The notes: generated from the letters alone by a model not told the origin. A stretch of 64,000 nt of DNA from Skeletonema tropicum (GCA_037178625.1 CM074128.1:2976001-3040000), one strand, 5' to 3'; shown: positions 35,432 through 46,200, counted from the first letter of the stretch. A program made the numbers and translations.

Positions 35432-35995
35432 AGAAGTCTGCGTCGAGGCTGAACACTTGATCCTCCTGGGCTACACCAACACCACTCTTAGCATACTCTC
35501 CAACGCGCCTCTCGAAGAAGTTAGTTTTCCCCTGCAGACTGATCATCTCCATCCATTCAAATGGATTGGCAGCTCCGTATTGCTTGGGGCATCCAAGGGC
35601 AGCCAACAAACGATCAGCACAGAACTCAATGTACTGGCACATGAGGTCTCCGTTCATACCAATCAGGGAAACAGGAAGGGCCTCCACCACAAACTCCTTC
35701 TCGATCTGGACAGCATTAGTTATAATCTCGTCAATACGGATAACAGGCAATTTGTTCACGAGCTTGCTGTAAAGAAGGCAGGCAAAGTCACAATGTAGAC
35801 CTTCATCACGCGAGATAAGCTCATTGGAGAAACAAAGGCCAGGCATGAGACCACGCTTCTTCAACCAAAAGATGGCGCAGAAACTGCCACTGAAAAAGAT
35901 ACCCTCCACGGCTGCAAAGGCGATGATACGTTCGGCGAAGGAAGCGTTGTTGGAGTCGCACCACCGGAGAGCCCAGTGAGCCTTCTTTTGAACAC
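35391..35995 (-). pseudogene. truncated inverted copy of the RNR small-subunit gene (3' end only)
   Basis: This stretch encodes the C-terminal 188 residues of ribonucleotide reductase R2, from [15 protein letters not shown] to FSLDADF, identical to the complete gene at 37779-39016 and in opposite orientation. The N-terminal exons, with half of the iron ligands and the radical Tyr, are absent, so it cannot make an active subunit alone. After DADF it lacks the normal stop: the frame continues [13 protein letters not shown] and ends at 35391. The upstream frame is open to 36023 but has no proper start. Identity over the whole shared part implies a very recent duplication or continuing gene conversion. 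Confidence 0.9.
35432..35995 (-). repeat. left arm of a 564-bp inverted repeat
   Basis: The reverse complement of this arm equals 38451-39014 over 564 bp with no difference that I can find by reading; translations in two frames are also identical. The arms begin at GTGTTCAAAAGAAGG and end at CAGACTTCT. The separation between arms is 2,455 bp. Confidence 0.93.
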
Positions 35996-36085
35996 TCTCT
36001 GCAACTGGCCTCGTTTCTAACACCGACAGATGCGTTCAATCTTTTAGTGACCAAGCGCCTCTGGACTAACAGTTCAACAGTTGTG

Positions 36086-37369
36086 ATGTCTGAAGAATCT
36101 ACTCCAGCTGGTTTCATCAACGAATCACTCCTTCACTCTCTAATGTCGGTCATCAGGCAGCGGGAAGGATTCGAGCATCTCGCAGTGCCATTGATTGAAA
36201 GACTCAAATGTGTTGCACATATTTATGGCAGGGACCAACTTGTCATCGCCGGGTCCTTAATCGTTCAAGCGGTAACTAACAATGGCAGTTGTGCTCAAGG
36301 TGATGGTTTCGTTGCGAGCGACATCGACCTTTATACCACCGTCATGGCCCTTCCGTATACGAGACGTCATCTAGATTCACTTGGCTTTGTTTTCACTGGC
36401 ATATCAACTTCTGATTACACGTTTATGGACCACAAGATTCATCATGTGGAGTCATATTCACTCCCGCCGGCTCACACACACATCAGAAGGATGCCCGTCA
36501 GAGATGCTGTGAGGAGAGGTTTCATTGCCTCAAGGCACGATTTCGTCGTCAATGCAAGAAGTCCATATGTCATGCCATTGGACTTCTCATTTGCTCCAGG
36601 GAACCATCGCCTCAGAAAACAAATCGATCTTGTTGTAACCTCCTCGGCGACAGTCAAAGATACTCTTCACAAATTTGATATAATGCCTTGTATGTCGCAC
36701 TTCAATGGGATCGATTTCTGCGTTCCAAACTTGCATCGAATCCTCAGAAAAGAAGCAATGCTGAGATGTCCAAATTGGACGTTGCTTTTGAATAGATACA
36801 TGCGTATGTATCTGAATGCTTTCTCCCTCCATGAACTGGAACAGATTTCATTCTTCAACCCGAATGAAGAGAAAGTTAAGTTCGCGGAGCTTGTTTTCAG
36901 CGATGTAAGGGAATGTGGTGGCGACCTCCCAAATCAAGATGGGATCTTCTCACCGATGTCCATTGATGAGCCAGAACTTAGTGTGAAATACTGCATTATC
37001 CTTCACAATATGCTAGTCAAGATTTCGCAGCGTGTAGTAAAGTACAACAAGAGAGGATTCCATTTCACCGATATCACTGTTGATGAGCTCAATCAAAAGC
37101 AGTATCGCGAGAAGGGATTCCATTTCACCGATACCGGTATCACTGTTGACGAGCTAAGTCAAAAGCAGAGTGCCCCATCGCCACCCAGATACAAAGACGA
37201 GCGCAGTCATGTATCGAAGCCGAAGCTGCAAGTCAATACCAGTGACACGGTGAAGAGGGTAAAGCTATTGCACCGAAAGAACCTGCCTTCTCCCGCCCGT
37301 AGAGCAAAATTGAGGAATCTTGACCGAAATGGATTTGACACTTCGCCTTTCTATACCCTGTCCCTGTGA
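36086..37369 (+). CDS. nucleotidyltransferase-fold-like protein of unknown role
   Basis: The 427-aa product is not firmly recognised. The segment VIAGSLIVQAV followed by ASDIDLYTTV resembles the G-S...D-x-D active-site signature of nucleotidyltransferase-like domains found in many protist, fungal and giant-virus proteins. Further on, KQIDLVV and FDIMPCMSHFNG fit the later strands of that domain. The C-terminal third is basic and has a 16-18-residue repeat, GFHFTDITVDELNQKQ and GFHFTDTGITVDELSQKQ. Start is ATG 36086 (MSEESTPAGF); the frame is open upstream with no ATG. The gene is intact and lies between the two arms of the RNR2 inverted repeat, so it may have arrived with the rearrangement. 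No transposase or terminal repeats were seen. Confidence 0.6.
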   Translation: MSEESTPAGFINESLLHSLMSVIRQREGFEHLAVPLIERLKCVAHIYGRDQLVIAGSLIVQAVTNNGSCAQGDGFVASDIDLYTTVMALPYTRRHLDSLGFVFTGISTSDYTFMDHKIHHVESYSLPPAHTHIRRMPVRDAVRRGFIASRHDFVVNARSPYVMPLDFSFAPGNHRLRKQIDLVVTSSATVKDTLHKFDIMPCMSHFNGIDFCVPNLHRILRKEAMLRCPNWTLLLNRYMRMYLNAFSLHELEQISFFNPNEEKVKFAELVFSDVRECGGDLPNQDGIFSPMSIDEPELSVKYCIILHNMLVKISQRVVKYNKRGFHFTDITVDELNQKQYREKGFHFTDTGITVDELSQKQSAPSPPRYKDERSHVSKPKLQVNTSDTVKRVKLLHRKNLPSPARRAKLRNLDRNGFDTSPFYTLSL

Positions 37370-37778
37370 ATGAAAAGTGAACTGTACCTGACACTGACAT
37401 CTCTGAGTTGTAACTTGTGCTGTTGTAGGATAAACTATTTTAGCTGATGTAATTTGAACATGATAAGGCAGCGTGCTCTAAGACTCAGCAGTGAAGATTA
37501 TAGGCGTGAGAAAATTGAATTCTCAATCAGCCCCGCGCTGGGTAAACAAACGGCAGTATCAATGGAGGCACGGTCAATGGCCGCCTCGTTCGGGCAGGAC
37601 TCTGGCTATATTAGCACTGCTAGAGAGGCGGGATGCAATCAAGCCATAAAAGCTGAGAAAAGAGAAAATTACTAAATCTCTTTTTCTGCCCACAGGCAAA
37701 GGTCTGAGTATCTATCTTGGTGATACATACAACTTATATTTTTACTGCTAGAGCTGGACCACAATAAAATCCACGGCG
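37370..37778. promoter_or_regulatory. intergenic region upstream of RNR2
   Basis: About 410 bp between the nucleotidyltransferase-like gene and RNR2. A short open frame at 37454-37675 has no recognisable content. The RNR2 promoter must lie here; no E2F-like site was clear to me. Confidence 0.35.
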
Positions 37779-39016
37779 ATGAAGTCGTTTTTGGAATGTT
37801 CGTTTGATAATGATAATGGCGGTGCAGATATCATAGCCGAGGTCGCAGACGAGGAGCCTTTACTAAGGGACAACCCACGCCGCTTTGTGTTGTTCCCCAT
37901 CCAAGATAACGAGGTAGGTGGGACATGCAATTTGCCCAAATGTTACTTGCATACTCTGCCTCACCTCCCTCTGTATGTCTTCGTACTAGAGATATGGGTC
38001 ATGTACAAAAAGGCACTAGCTTGTTTCTGGACTACCGAGGAAATTGACCTTTCCTCCGACCTCAAAGATTGGGAAGGTCTAGCCGACAACGAACGTCATT
38101 TCGTCTCCCACGTCCTTGCCTTTTTTGCTGCCTCCGATGGTATTGTCAACGAGAACCTCTCCAGTAACTTTGCTACTGAGGTGCAAAGCCCTGAGGCACG
38201 CTTCTTCTACGGATTTCAAATTGCGGTTGAAAATATTCATAGGTAACAAGATGAAAAAAATGTGTAGGCTTTTACATTGGCTCGTACATACACCATTGAC
38301 ACTCACCTGTTTCCTGGTTTCTGGTATATGTTTACATACATTATAATCTACACAACATTCAAAGCGAAACCTATTCGTTGTTAATTGACACATACATTAA
38401 GGACCAAAAGACCAAGTCTCGTATTCTCAATGCCATCGAGACCATTCCCTGTGTTCAAAAGAAGGCTCACTGGGCTCTCCGGTGGTGCGACTCCAACAAC
38501 GCTTCCTTCGCCGAACGTATCATCGCCTTTGCAGCCGTGGAGGGTATCTTTTTCAGTGGCAGTTTCTGCGCCATCTTTTGGTTGAAGAAGCGTGGTCTCA
38601 TGCCTGGCCTTTGTTTCTCCAATGAGCTTATCTCGCGTGATGAAGGTCTACATTGTGACTTTGCCTGCCTTCTTTACAGCAAGCTCGTGAACAAATTGCC
38701 TGTTATCCGTATTGACGAGATTATAACTAATGCTGTCCAGATCGAGAAGGAGTTTGTGGTGGAGGCCCTTCCTGTTTCCCTGATTGGTATGAACGGAGAC
38801 CTCATGTGCCAGTACATTGAGTTCTGTGCTGATCGTTTGTTGGCTGCCCTTGGATGCCCCAAGCAATACGGAGCTGCCAATCCATTTGAATGGATGGAGA
38901 TGATCAGTCTGCAGGGGAAAACTAACTTCTTCGAGAGGCGCGTTGGAGAGTATGCTAAGAGTGGTGTTGGTGTAGCCCAGGAGGATCAAGTGTTCAGCCT
39001 CGACGCAGACTTCTGA
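37779..39016 (+). CDS. RNR2: ribonucleoside-diphosphate reductase small subunit (class Ia R2)
   Basis: R2 houses the di-iron tyrosyl radical that the large subunit uses to reduce ribonucleotides for DNA synthesis. Two introns, 37914-37991 (78 bp) and 38243-38364 (122 bp), leave 345 aa. Landmarks: [40 protein letters not shown] (iron ligands), [18 protein letters not shown] (ligands and the radical Tyr), [23 protein letters not shown]'s core, [11 protein letters not shown] (ligands), and the C-terminal FSLDADF that docks to R1. Intron 1 is a multiple of three and has no in-frame stop, so its retention would add 26 residues. From 38451 to 39014 the last exon is duplicated in inverted orientation at 35432-35995. 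This is the functional copy. Confidence 0.97.
38451..39014 (+). repeat. right arm of the 564-bp inverted repeat
   Basis: This arm lies wholly inside the last exon of RNR2 and ends on the first base of its stop codon. It is the exact reverse complement of 35432-35995 as far as I can read. Confidence 0.93.
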
Positions 39017-39711
39017 ATTACTCCTATATCTCCCTAATATAGTGCGCTGTTCGATCATCACTGAATGCTGATTAGTAGTCTTTCTTTAGTTTATGTTGTT
39101 GTATACGATCTTGACATATTAGTCTCACGCTTATAGCATCAAATTTGAATATATCAATAGCACACAAGTTGGATTGGATCCTCAATCAGGCCGATGAAAT
39201 AAGCCTCAGCAGTATAATATCCGACATCTCTTGCAACCATGACACCAAAACAGCACTTGACTGGAACCTGTGATCGGACTTCAAATAGGTATTGTACTTG
39301 TTGCCACAAAAGAGAGGCCAAGCGACTTCCCTGATGCATGGACTTAGGTTTGATGTAAGTCCCAAAAACTCAATTTGAAAAAAGTTCATACCAATTCCGT
39401 CCAAGGTAGATTTGAAATTGAAGTTAATCGTGGACTCAGGTTTGATGGTACTGAGTCCCAAAAACTCAATTTGAAAAAAGTTCACACCACTTCCGCCCTG
39501 TACATCTTGTAAAAGGTAGCAGACCCCAGAATCAAAACAAAGGGTGAGAACCCTACCTTAGGACTACTATTGAATAATATGCTGCTTGCTTTGATTTGGG
39601 GTTGGCCGATCCGAGCTTGGCTCATAAATCCGATTTGCTTTGTTCTCAAAGAAGACATCATTGGCTGCATCGTCATCAACATCTGTCGGTATTATTTCAC
39701 TTAACTTCAAA
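39017..39711. other. intergenic region between RNR2 and the MORN gene
   Basis: About 700 bp. It holds an imperfect direct duplication (listed separately) and otherwise no gene. Small minus-strand frames here are products of the repeat. Confidence 0.4.
39340..39495. repeat. pair of imperfect direct repeats of about 60 bp
   Basis: Copies at 39340-39399 and 39432-39495 share the start gga-ct-t/c-aggtttgatg, an exact core tcccaaaaactcaatttgaa, and the end cttccg or attccg. The second has a small insertion (gtactgag for taag). They are separated by 32 bp. Confidence 0.85.
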
Positions 39712-40062
39712 ATGAAGATTCATTATTCTGGTGGACTATACAGCGGTTCTGTTCGTAAGACGAAGTTGCGCAACAGCAGAGGAAAAGGAAAGGGCATGGC
39801 AAAGCACCGTTTCATTCCACACGGATGGGGCGTTTACGAGTTCAAGAGCGATGTAAAATACACGGGATTGTTCCGCGATGGATTCGAACACGGATGGGGC
39901 TGCCTAACTTGGTCGAATGGAGACTCGTACACGTGCTACTTCCGAAAAGGTAGACCTGAAGCATCCTCATTGAAGCTTGTCAGAGAAGCTAAAAAATTGA
40001 AGACACAAGTTTCGAAACTGACTGCCACTTTGATTGAATACCAAAACAAGCAAGACATCTGA
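39712..40062 (+). CDS. small MORN-repeat protein
   Basis: The 116-aa product has two or three MORN motifs: YSGGLYSGSV, HGWGVYEFKSDVKYTGLFRDG and EHGWGCLTWSNGDSYTCYFRKG. MORN repeats usually bind membranes or act as protein contacts. A short basic linker (RNSRGKGKGMAKHR) lies between the first and second, and a coiled tail (EAKKLKTQVSKLTATLIEY) ends the protein. The first ATG is 39712; the frame is open upstream without another ATG. The last 15 codons and the 3' UTR are duplicated downstream at 40194-40318. Confidence 0.75.
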   Translation: MKIHYSGGLYSGSVRKTKLRNSRGKGKGMAKHRFIPHGWGVYEFKSDVKYTGLFRDGFEHGWGCLTWSNGDSYTCYFRKGRPEASSLKLVREAKKLKTQVSKLTATLIEYQNKQDI

Positions 40063-40318
40063 GAGAAGCTGCACAAGCTAGAAGTAACTATGTATTAATG
40101 CCATTTACCTATCCAAAATGTGCCACATCTATGTAACACGAATAGAAGGCGATCAACAACACTAAATAGTTTAACCTACACAATATTTTGCAATGACTGC
40201 CACTTTGATTGAATACCAAAACAAGCAAGACATCTGAGAGAAGCTGCACAAGCTAGAAGTAACTATGTATTAATGCCATTTACCTATCCAAAATGTGCCA
40301 CATCTATGTAACACGAAT
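40019..40318. repeat. 125-bp exact direct repeat spanning the MORN gene 3' end
   Basis: Copy one is 40019-40143 and copy two 40194-40318, identical through tgactgccactttgattg... to ...gtaacacgaat. A 50-bp spacer separates them. A third, partial similarity (tttaacc-acaatattttgcaatg) begins near 40434, matching the spacer near 40171. The region up to the dUTPase stop at 40538 holds nothing else. Confidence 0.92.
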
Positions 40319-40537
40319 GATATTATAAATTATATATATGTATATTTGGTGCTGGAGCCGTGGCCGTGGCAGTGTTGGTTGGACGGAATGCACCCCTGGC
40401 GTTAGTTGATCCGCGAGAGAGGGCGACACATGTTTAACCCGAACAATATTTTGCAATGGCTTTGATAGATGACATGGGGAAAGACGCACGCAATAAATCC
40501 AACAATTTCACAGTGAGAGTTCTCTCTTCGTAATCTA

Positions 40538-41169
40538 TCACGGAGGTAAATCACTTTTGTCTCTTCTGCTGCTGGGTGCAGATGTCGATCCAAATCCACC
40601 AACACCACGTTGTGTCTCTGTCAATTCGTCAACCTGCACTGCATGAACCATTGAAATTCTTTCGAGGATTAATTGGGCAATGCGATCTCCAATGTAAACA
40701 TGAAAATCCTCATGACCGAAATTGAAGAGAACCACACCTACATTTCCTCGATCTGTTTAAAAAATATATGAATATGAAATTTTGAGATGGGTTACAATGA
40801 AATAAGCGAGGCTGTTAATTTGTACTTCAATTTTAGCTTACAGTCAGCATCGACAACTCCAGCACCACAGCCGATCATTCTCTTAACAGCAACACCACTA
40901 CATAATACACAACAGAACAAAACGCAGGAATTAATATGAATGCATGATAACATAGCACACAATATCGAGCATTGTCGGACTTGCCTCCTTGGAGCGATAC
41001 GGGCATAAGTTCCCTCTGGACAGGCAACACTCAAGTCAGTTTTAATAACTGCCATCCCCCCAGCAGGTACGACTTTAGGCTCCGCTGCACATAAATCAAA
41101 CCCAGCAGATTCGGGTGACCAGCGAGTTGGCATAGTGGCATTAGGACTGAGGAGTTTTACCAATAGCAT
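40538..41169 (-). CDS. DUT: dUTP diphosphatase (dUTPase), three exons
   Basis: The enzyme hydrolyses dUTP to dUMP, keeping uracil out of DNA and feeding dTMP synthesis. Spliced exons 41169-40985, 40897-40842 and 40752-40538 give 151 aa, the normal trimeric dUTPase size. All five motifs are visible: [10 protein letters not shown] (1), PRSGVAVK (2, across the first splice), [19 protein letters not shown] (3, across the second), [10 protein letters not shown] (4) and [10 protein letters not shown] (5). The first intron (40984-40898) uses a GC donor, GCAAGT, with a normal TAG acceptor; no other join restores motif 2. The second (40841-40753) is GT-AG. ATG 41169 is chosen because it starts just before the [19 protein letters not shown] domain. 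Confidence 0.95.
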
Positions 41170-41326
41170 GATGGGAGGTGTGGAAACAATGTAATAGAAG
41201 GCTGGAGATGTATCGCCATCTGCGGAAGTTAGATAGCTGAATAGGGTGGGGGCGGCTCTGGAGAGATAGACGAGATCTTCTTCATAGGACTGATCAAGCC
41301 AAACGAACGGTTCCCGGAAAAAAGGA

Positions 41327-41361
<35 letters not shown>

Positions 41362-41607
41362 TCCGTCCCCACCTCCTCTGTCCCGCGTCCGGTCGAGCTG
41401 CTGCGTACTAATTGTGCCCACTGTTATTTCTTGCTTGGTCTGTCTTCTCCAGCCTCGGCCAACCAAGCAGAGAACCAGAAACAGTTCTTCACAAAATACT
41501 TCCGGTTTCATTCTAATTTACCCTTGATTCACACCATATGTACACCGAATGCAGTTGTCCAGCTATCGTTGATTGATTTGAACCTAACAACATAACATTA
41601 GATTACA
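41170..41607. promoter_or_regulatory. divergent intergenic region between dUTPase and CMSS1 genes, with an (AT)n microsatellite
   Basis: About 440 bp between divergent starts. It includes a pure AT dinucleotide run at about 41329-41353 followed by a short A-rich run, and C-rich sequence next to it. The microsatellite length is likely variable between strains. Confidence 0.6.
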
Positions 41608-42559
41608 ATGGGAGGAGACGATCTGGGAAGTGATGACGAGTACATCTACGGCTCTGGTAGCCCCTTGGGTGCATCCGTCAGCGACGACGACAGCGTAGCT
41701 AGTGAGATCGATGGCAACCAACAGCAATCATCTTCAAAAAAGCGGAAAGGAAACGATACTGACAAATCAAGTTCCGATGAAGTAGTATCAAGCAGCAAAA
41801 AGCGTAGAAAGAAGAAGAAAGATAATGCGCCTGTTTCTTCCAAATCATTGCTCATTCTAGCTGGCAGAGGCATTGCATTAGATAGCGCTGAATCTCAGGT
41901 GAAATTCATCAATACTCTTTACTCACACTCAATGAAAATGAATGGAAACATTGAAGCGGACACTTTCACTTTCACGCCGGAGCACTTTTACACTACGCCG
42001 CTAGGAACAGATGAAAAGATAAAAAAATTTAATCACAACAACTTGGATGCCTTTCTCAAGGGACCAGTGACATCAATGAAACGACTAAAGAATTGGAAGC
42101 ATGAGTGCTCACCTATGGTAATAATAGTTACCCTATCTGCAAGACGGTCTGTGGAGTTAATGAAAGGGTTGGCATCCTTGAAACTACCCGTTGCCAAATT
42201 ATTTGCAAAACACTTCAGCGTCGAAGAACAAGTAGAGTTGTTGAAGGGTGCAGTCAAGGGAAGCGGGGGAGGAGGAGGCGGCGGAAAGAAGAGATCAGAT
42301 CGATGCTACAGTATTGCAGTTGGCACGCCTGGTAGATTACTGACACTTCTCCAACATGGAAGAAATGAGCAAGGTAACTGATGGTGCGCTACGTTTAAAT
42401 CACACTGAGGTTGTCATCTTTGACACTCATGAAGATTCGAAAGGTTTCAATGTTTGCACGTTGAAGGACACATCCTCCGATTTGATGAATTTTATGAAAG
42501 AAGGAATTGTGCCACAGCTGGAACGAAAGAAGTCCCAAATGAAAATTGCACTATTTTGA
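41608..42559 (+). CDS. CMSS1: Cms1/CMSS1-family small-subunit processome protein
   Basis: CMSS1/Cms1 proteins associate with the 90S pre-ribosome and resemble an inactive DEAD-box RecA domain. The N-terminus is acidic and Lys-rich (nucleolar type). The core has PMVIIVTLSARRSVELMKGL, KLFAKHFSVEEQVELL, a Gly run, then IAVGTPGRLLTLLQ, which mimics helicase motif Ib, and LRLNHTEVVIFDTHED in place of a DEAD motif. There is no P-loop. One +1 frame change occurs near 42355-42381 and restores continuity to HEEMSKVTDGALRLN. Corrected length is about 316 aa. Confidence 0.88.
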
Positions 42560-43269
42560 TCTTCACTTTTTGAGAGCATAGGTTTGAAGTTATTAATACG
42601 ATTGCCTCTTTATCTACACCCAATCATAATCATCATCAGATAGACTTTGCAGCATTCGGCTTGGATCCATAGATGGTTCTCCGGTACAGTAAACGCTATA
42701 ATCACTGCCGTTGTCACTTGATTGATCAGTACCATCGTCATCTTTGTATGGCCAAGATGATTTCACACTCTCTAAATGAAGAAGGAACTCTTCGCTATGC
42801 TTGATAGGTGTATAGCGCCGAGTTTCTTCACTGTCCTTTATCGTTTTCATTTGTATCTTGGTCGATAATAGCCATTCGAGACAATATTATTATGTTCGTT
42901 CTCCTTCTTTCTCAAATTATTACTCTGTCCATAGAGATGAGGAAGTTGTGCGGGTGCCTGTTGAAATGTACTGTGTATAAAGCATCCTTTAGTGGCAGTC
43001 AGCACCGAATAATCCCACTGCCATTGTCGTCTACTGTTTGAAAACTTCGATTCGCCACACCGTACACAATACTACAACATCATACACAACATAAGTAACA
43101 CGAAACACTATCGTACATAATTCTAATTGAAAGGAGTTGAGCCTCCGCTCCTTGAACGAAGAGCGCCTGCTCCAAGCGACAGGTAACACATGTTACAGTT
43201 TCGTTAACTTTCACTTTGCATATCTGTAACAAATAAATGTTAAAACAAATGCGATTTGTAACATTAACT
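42560..43269. other. region between CMSS1 and the satellite array
   Basis: About 700 bp. It holds a small minus-strand open frame (listed separately) and, close to the array, several GTAAC/GTTAC words at 43182-43263. No RNA gene was recognised. Confidence 0.4.
42614..42850 (-). CDS. small acidic hypothetical protein
   Basis: A 78-aa frame with ATG at 42850. It is charged (KDDDGTDQSSDNGSDYS) and ends SDDDYDWV. Composition looks more protein-like than the surrounding frames, but there is no homology that I recognise and no splice partner found. It could be the last exon of an unseen gene or chance. Confidence 0.25.
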   Translation of the reverse strand: MKTIKDSEETRRYTPIKHSEEFLLHLESVKSSWPYKDDDGTDQSSDNGSDYSVYCTGEPSMDPSRMLQSLSDDDYDWV

Positions 43270-46200
43270 CTGAGCACCACATTCTACCAAATCGTACCTA
43301 TCGTCGTCACTATAGCAATGAGCCGCTTCTAGCGGCCCATTATAGTCGACTAAAATACCACACAAGCTCAATAGCCCTGCTCAGATGGCTGACGTGCGTA
43401 GAAGCAATGTTACAGACTCGTAGCTAAACTGAGAGGTCCAGTGAGGGCTGGCCAGCAGCACCACATTCTACCAAATCGTACCTATAGTCGTCACTATAGC
43501 AATGAGCCGCTTCTAGTGGCCCATTATACTCAGCGGTGGTACCGGAGAGCATCTTTGCACTGCTTAGAAGGCTGGCGTGCGTAGAAGCGATGCTACAGAC
43601 TAGTAGCTGATCTGAGAGGTCCAGTGTGGGCTGGTCAGCAGTGCCACATTCTACCAAATCATACCTATCGTCATCACTATACGATAGCAATGAGCCGCTT
43701 CTAGTAACCCATTATAGTCGGCGTTGGTAACGGAAAAGCATTTTTGCACTGCTCAGAAGGTTGGCGTGCGTATAATAGATGTTACAGTCTCGTAGCTGAT
43801 CTGAGAGGTCCAGTGTGGGCTGGCCAGCAGCACCACATTCTACCAAATCGTGCCTATCGTCGTCACTATAGCAATGAGCCGCTTCTAGCGGCCCATCATA
43901 GTCCGCGTTGGTACCGGAGAAGCATCTTTGCACTGCTCAGAAGGCTAACGTGCGTAGGAGCGATGCTACAGACTAGTAGCTGATCTGAGAGGTCCAGTGT
44001 GGGCTGGCCAACAGCACCACATTCTACCAAATCGTACCTATCGTCGTCACTATAGCAATGAGCCGCTTCTAGTGGCCCATTATACTCGGCTAAGATACCA
44101 CACAAGCTCATTAGCACTGCTCAGACGGCTGGCGTGCTTAGAAGCATTGCTACAGTCTCGTGCCTGATCTGAGAGGTCCAGTGTGGGCTGGCCAGCAGGA
44201 CCACATTCTCAACAGAGTACCTGTCGTCGTCATTATAGCAAAGAGCCGCTTCTAGTGGCCCATTATACTCAACGGTGGCCCTTGAGAAGCACGTACGCAC
44301 TGCTTAGATGGCTGGCGTCCGTAGAAGCATTGCTACAGTCCCGAGGCCGATCTGAGAGGTCCAGTGTGGGCTGGTCAGCAGGACCAATCTCTATTAAATC
44401 GTACCTTTCGTCCTCACTATAGCAATGAGCCGCTTCTAGTGGCCCATTATACTAGGCGAAGATATCACACAAGCTCAATAGCACTGCTCAGACGGCTGGC
44501 GTGCGTAGAAGCGATGCTACAGATTTGTAGCTGATATGAGAGGTCCGTTTGGGCTGGCCAGAGGACCACATTCTACAAAATCGTACCTATCGTCGTCACA
44601 ATAGCAAAGAGCCGCTTCTAGTTGCCAATTATACTCGGCTAAGATACCACACAAGCTCATTAGCACTGCTCAGACGGCTGGCGTGCTTAGAAGCATTGCT
44701 ACAGTCTCGTACCTGATCTGAGAGGTCCAGTGTGGGCTGGCCAGCAGGACCACATTCTTAACAGAGTACCTACCATATCGTCGTCATTATAGCAAAGAGC
44801 CGCTTCTAGTGCCCATTATACTCAACGGTGGCCCTTGAGAAGCACGTACGCACTCCTTAGACGGCTGGCGTGCGTAGAAGCATTGCTACAGTCCCGTAGT
44901 GATCTGAGAGGTCAAGTGTGGGCATGTCAGCAGGACCAGCAATCTCTATTAAATCGTACCTATCGTCCTCACTATAGCAATGAGCCGCTTCTAGTGGCCC
45001 ATTATACTCACTCAACAGTGGCACGGGAAAAGCACAAAAACACTGCTCAGACTGCTGGCGTGCGTAGAAGCGATGCTACAGTCGTAGCTGATCTGAGAGG
45101 GCCGTTTGGGCTGGCCAGCAGGACCACATTCTACACAATCGTACCTGTCGTCGTCACTATAGCAAAGAGCCGCTACTAGTGGCCCATTATACTCGGCTAA
45201 GATACCACACAGGCTCATTAGCACTGCTCAGACGGCTGGCGTGCTTAGAAGCATTGCTACAGTCTCGTGACTGATCTGAGAGGTCCAGTGTGGGCTGGTC
45301 GGGAGCACCACATTCTAAACAATCGTACCTATTGTTGTCACTATAGAAAAGAGCCGCTTCTAGTGGCCCATTATAATCGTACCTATCGTCGTCACTATAG
45401 CAAAGAGCCGCTTCTAGTGGCCCATTATACTCGGCTAAGATACCACACAAGCTCAATAGCCCTGCTTAGACGGCTTGCGTGCGTAGCAGCGGTGCTACAG
45501 ATGCTACAGACTCGTAGCTGATCTGAGTGGTACAGTGTGGGCTGGTCAGCAGTGCCACATTCTACCAAATGGAACATATCGTCGTCACTATAGCAATGAG
45601 CCGCTTCTAGTGGCCCATTATACTCGGCGTAGGCACTGGAAAAGAACATTTCTCCTGCTCAGAAGGCTGGCGTGCGTAGGAGCGATGCAGTCTTGTGGGA
45701 TGTTCGACGGCTGGCGTGCGTAGAAGCGATGCTACAGATTTGTAGCTGATATGAGAGGTCCAGTGTGGGCTGGCCAGCAGCACCACATTCTACACAATCG
45801 TACCTATTGTCGTCACTATACGATAGCAATGAGCCGCTTCTAGTGGCCCATTATACTCGGTTGTCGCACCAAAGAAGCCTCTTTGTACTGCTCAGACGGC
45901 TGGAGTGTGTAGTAGCGATGCTACAGACTAGTAGCTGATCTGAGAGGTCCAGTGTGGGCTGGTCAGCAGCACAACATTCTACCAAATTGTACCTATCATT
46001 GTCATTATAGCAATGAGCCGCTTCTAGTGGCCCATTATACTGGGCTAAGATACCACACAAGCTAAAAAGTTCTGCTCAGATGGATGGCGTGTGTAGGAGC
46101 GATGCTATAGATGCTACAGACTCTTAGCTGATCTGAGAGGTCCAGTGTGGGCTGGTCAGTAGTGCCACATTCTATTAAATAGTACCTATCTTTGTCACTA

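Noticed and set aside
35391..36023. A second functional RNR2 gene
   Set aside because: It lacks the first two exons, has no proper start, and misses part of the iron-binding residues; it is a truncated duplicate.
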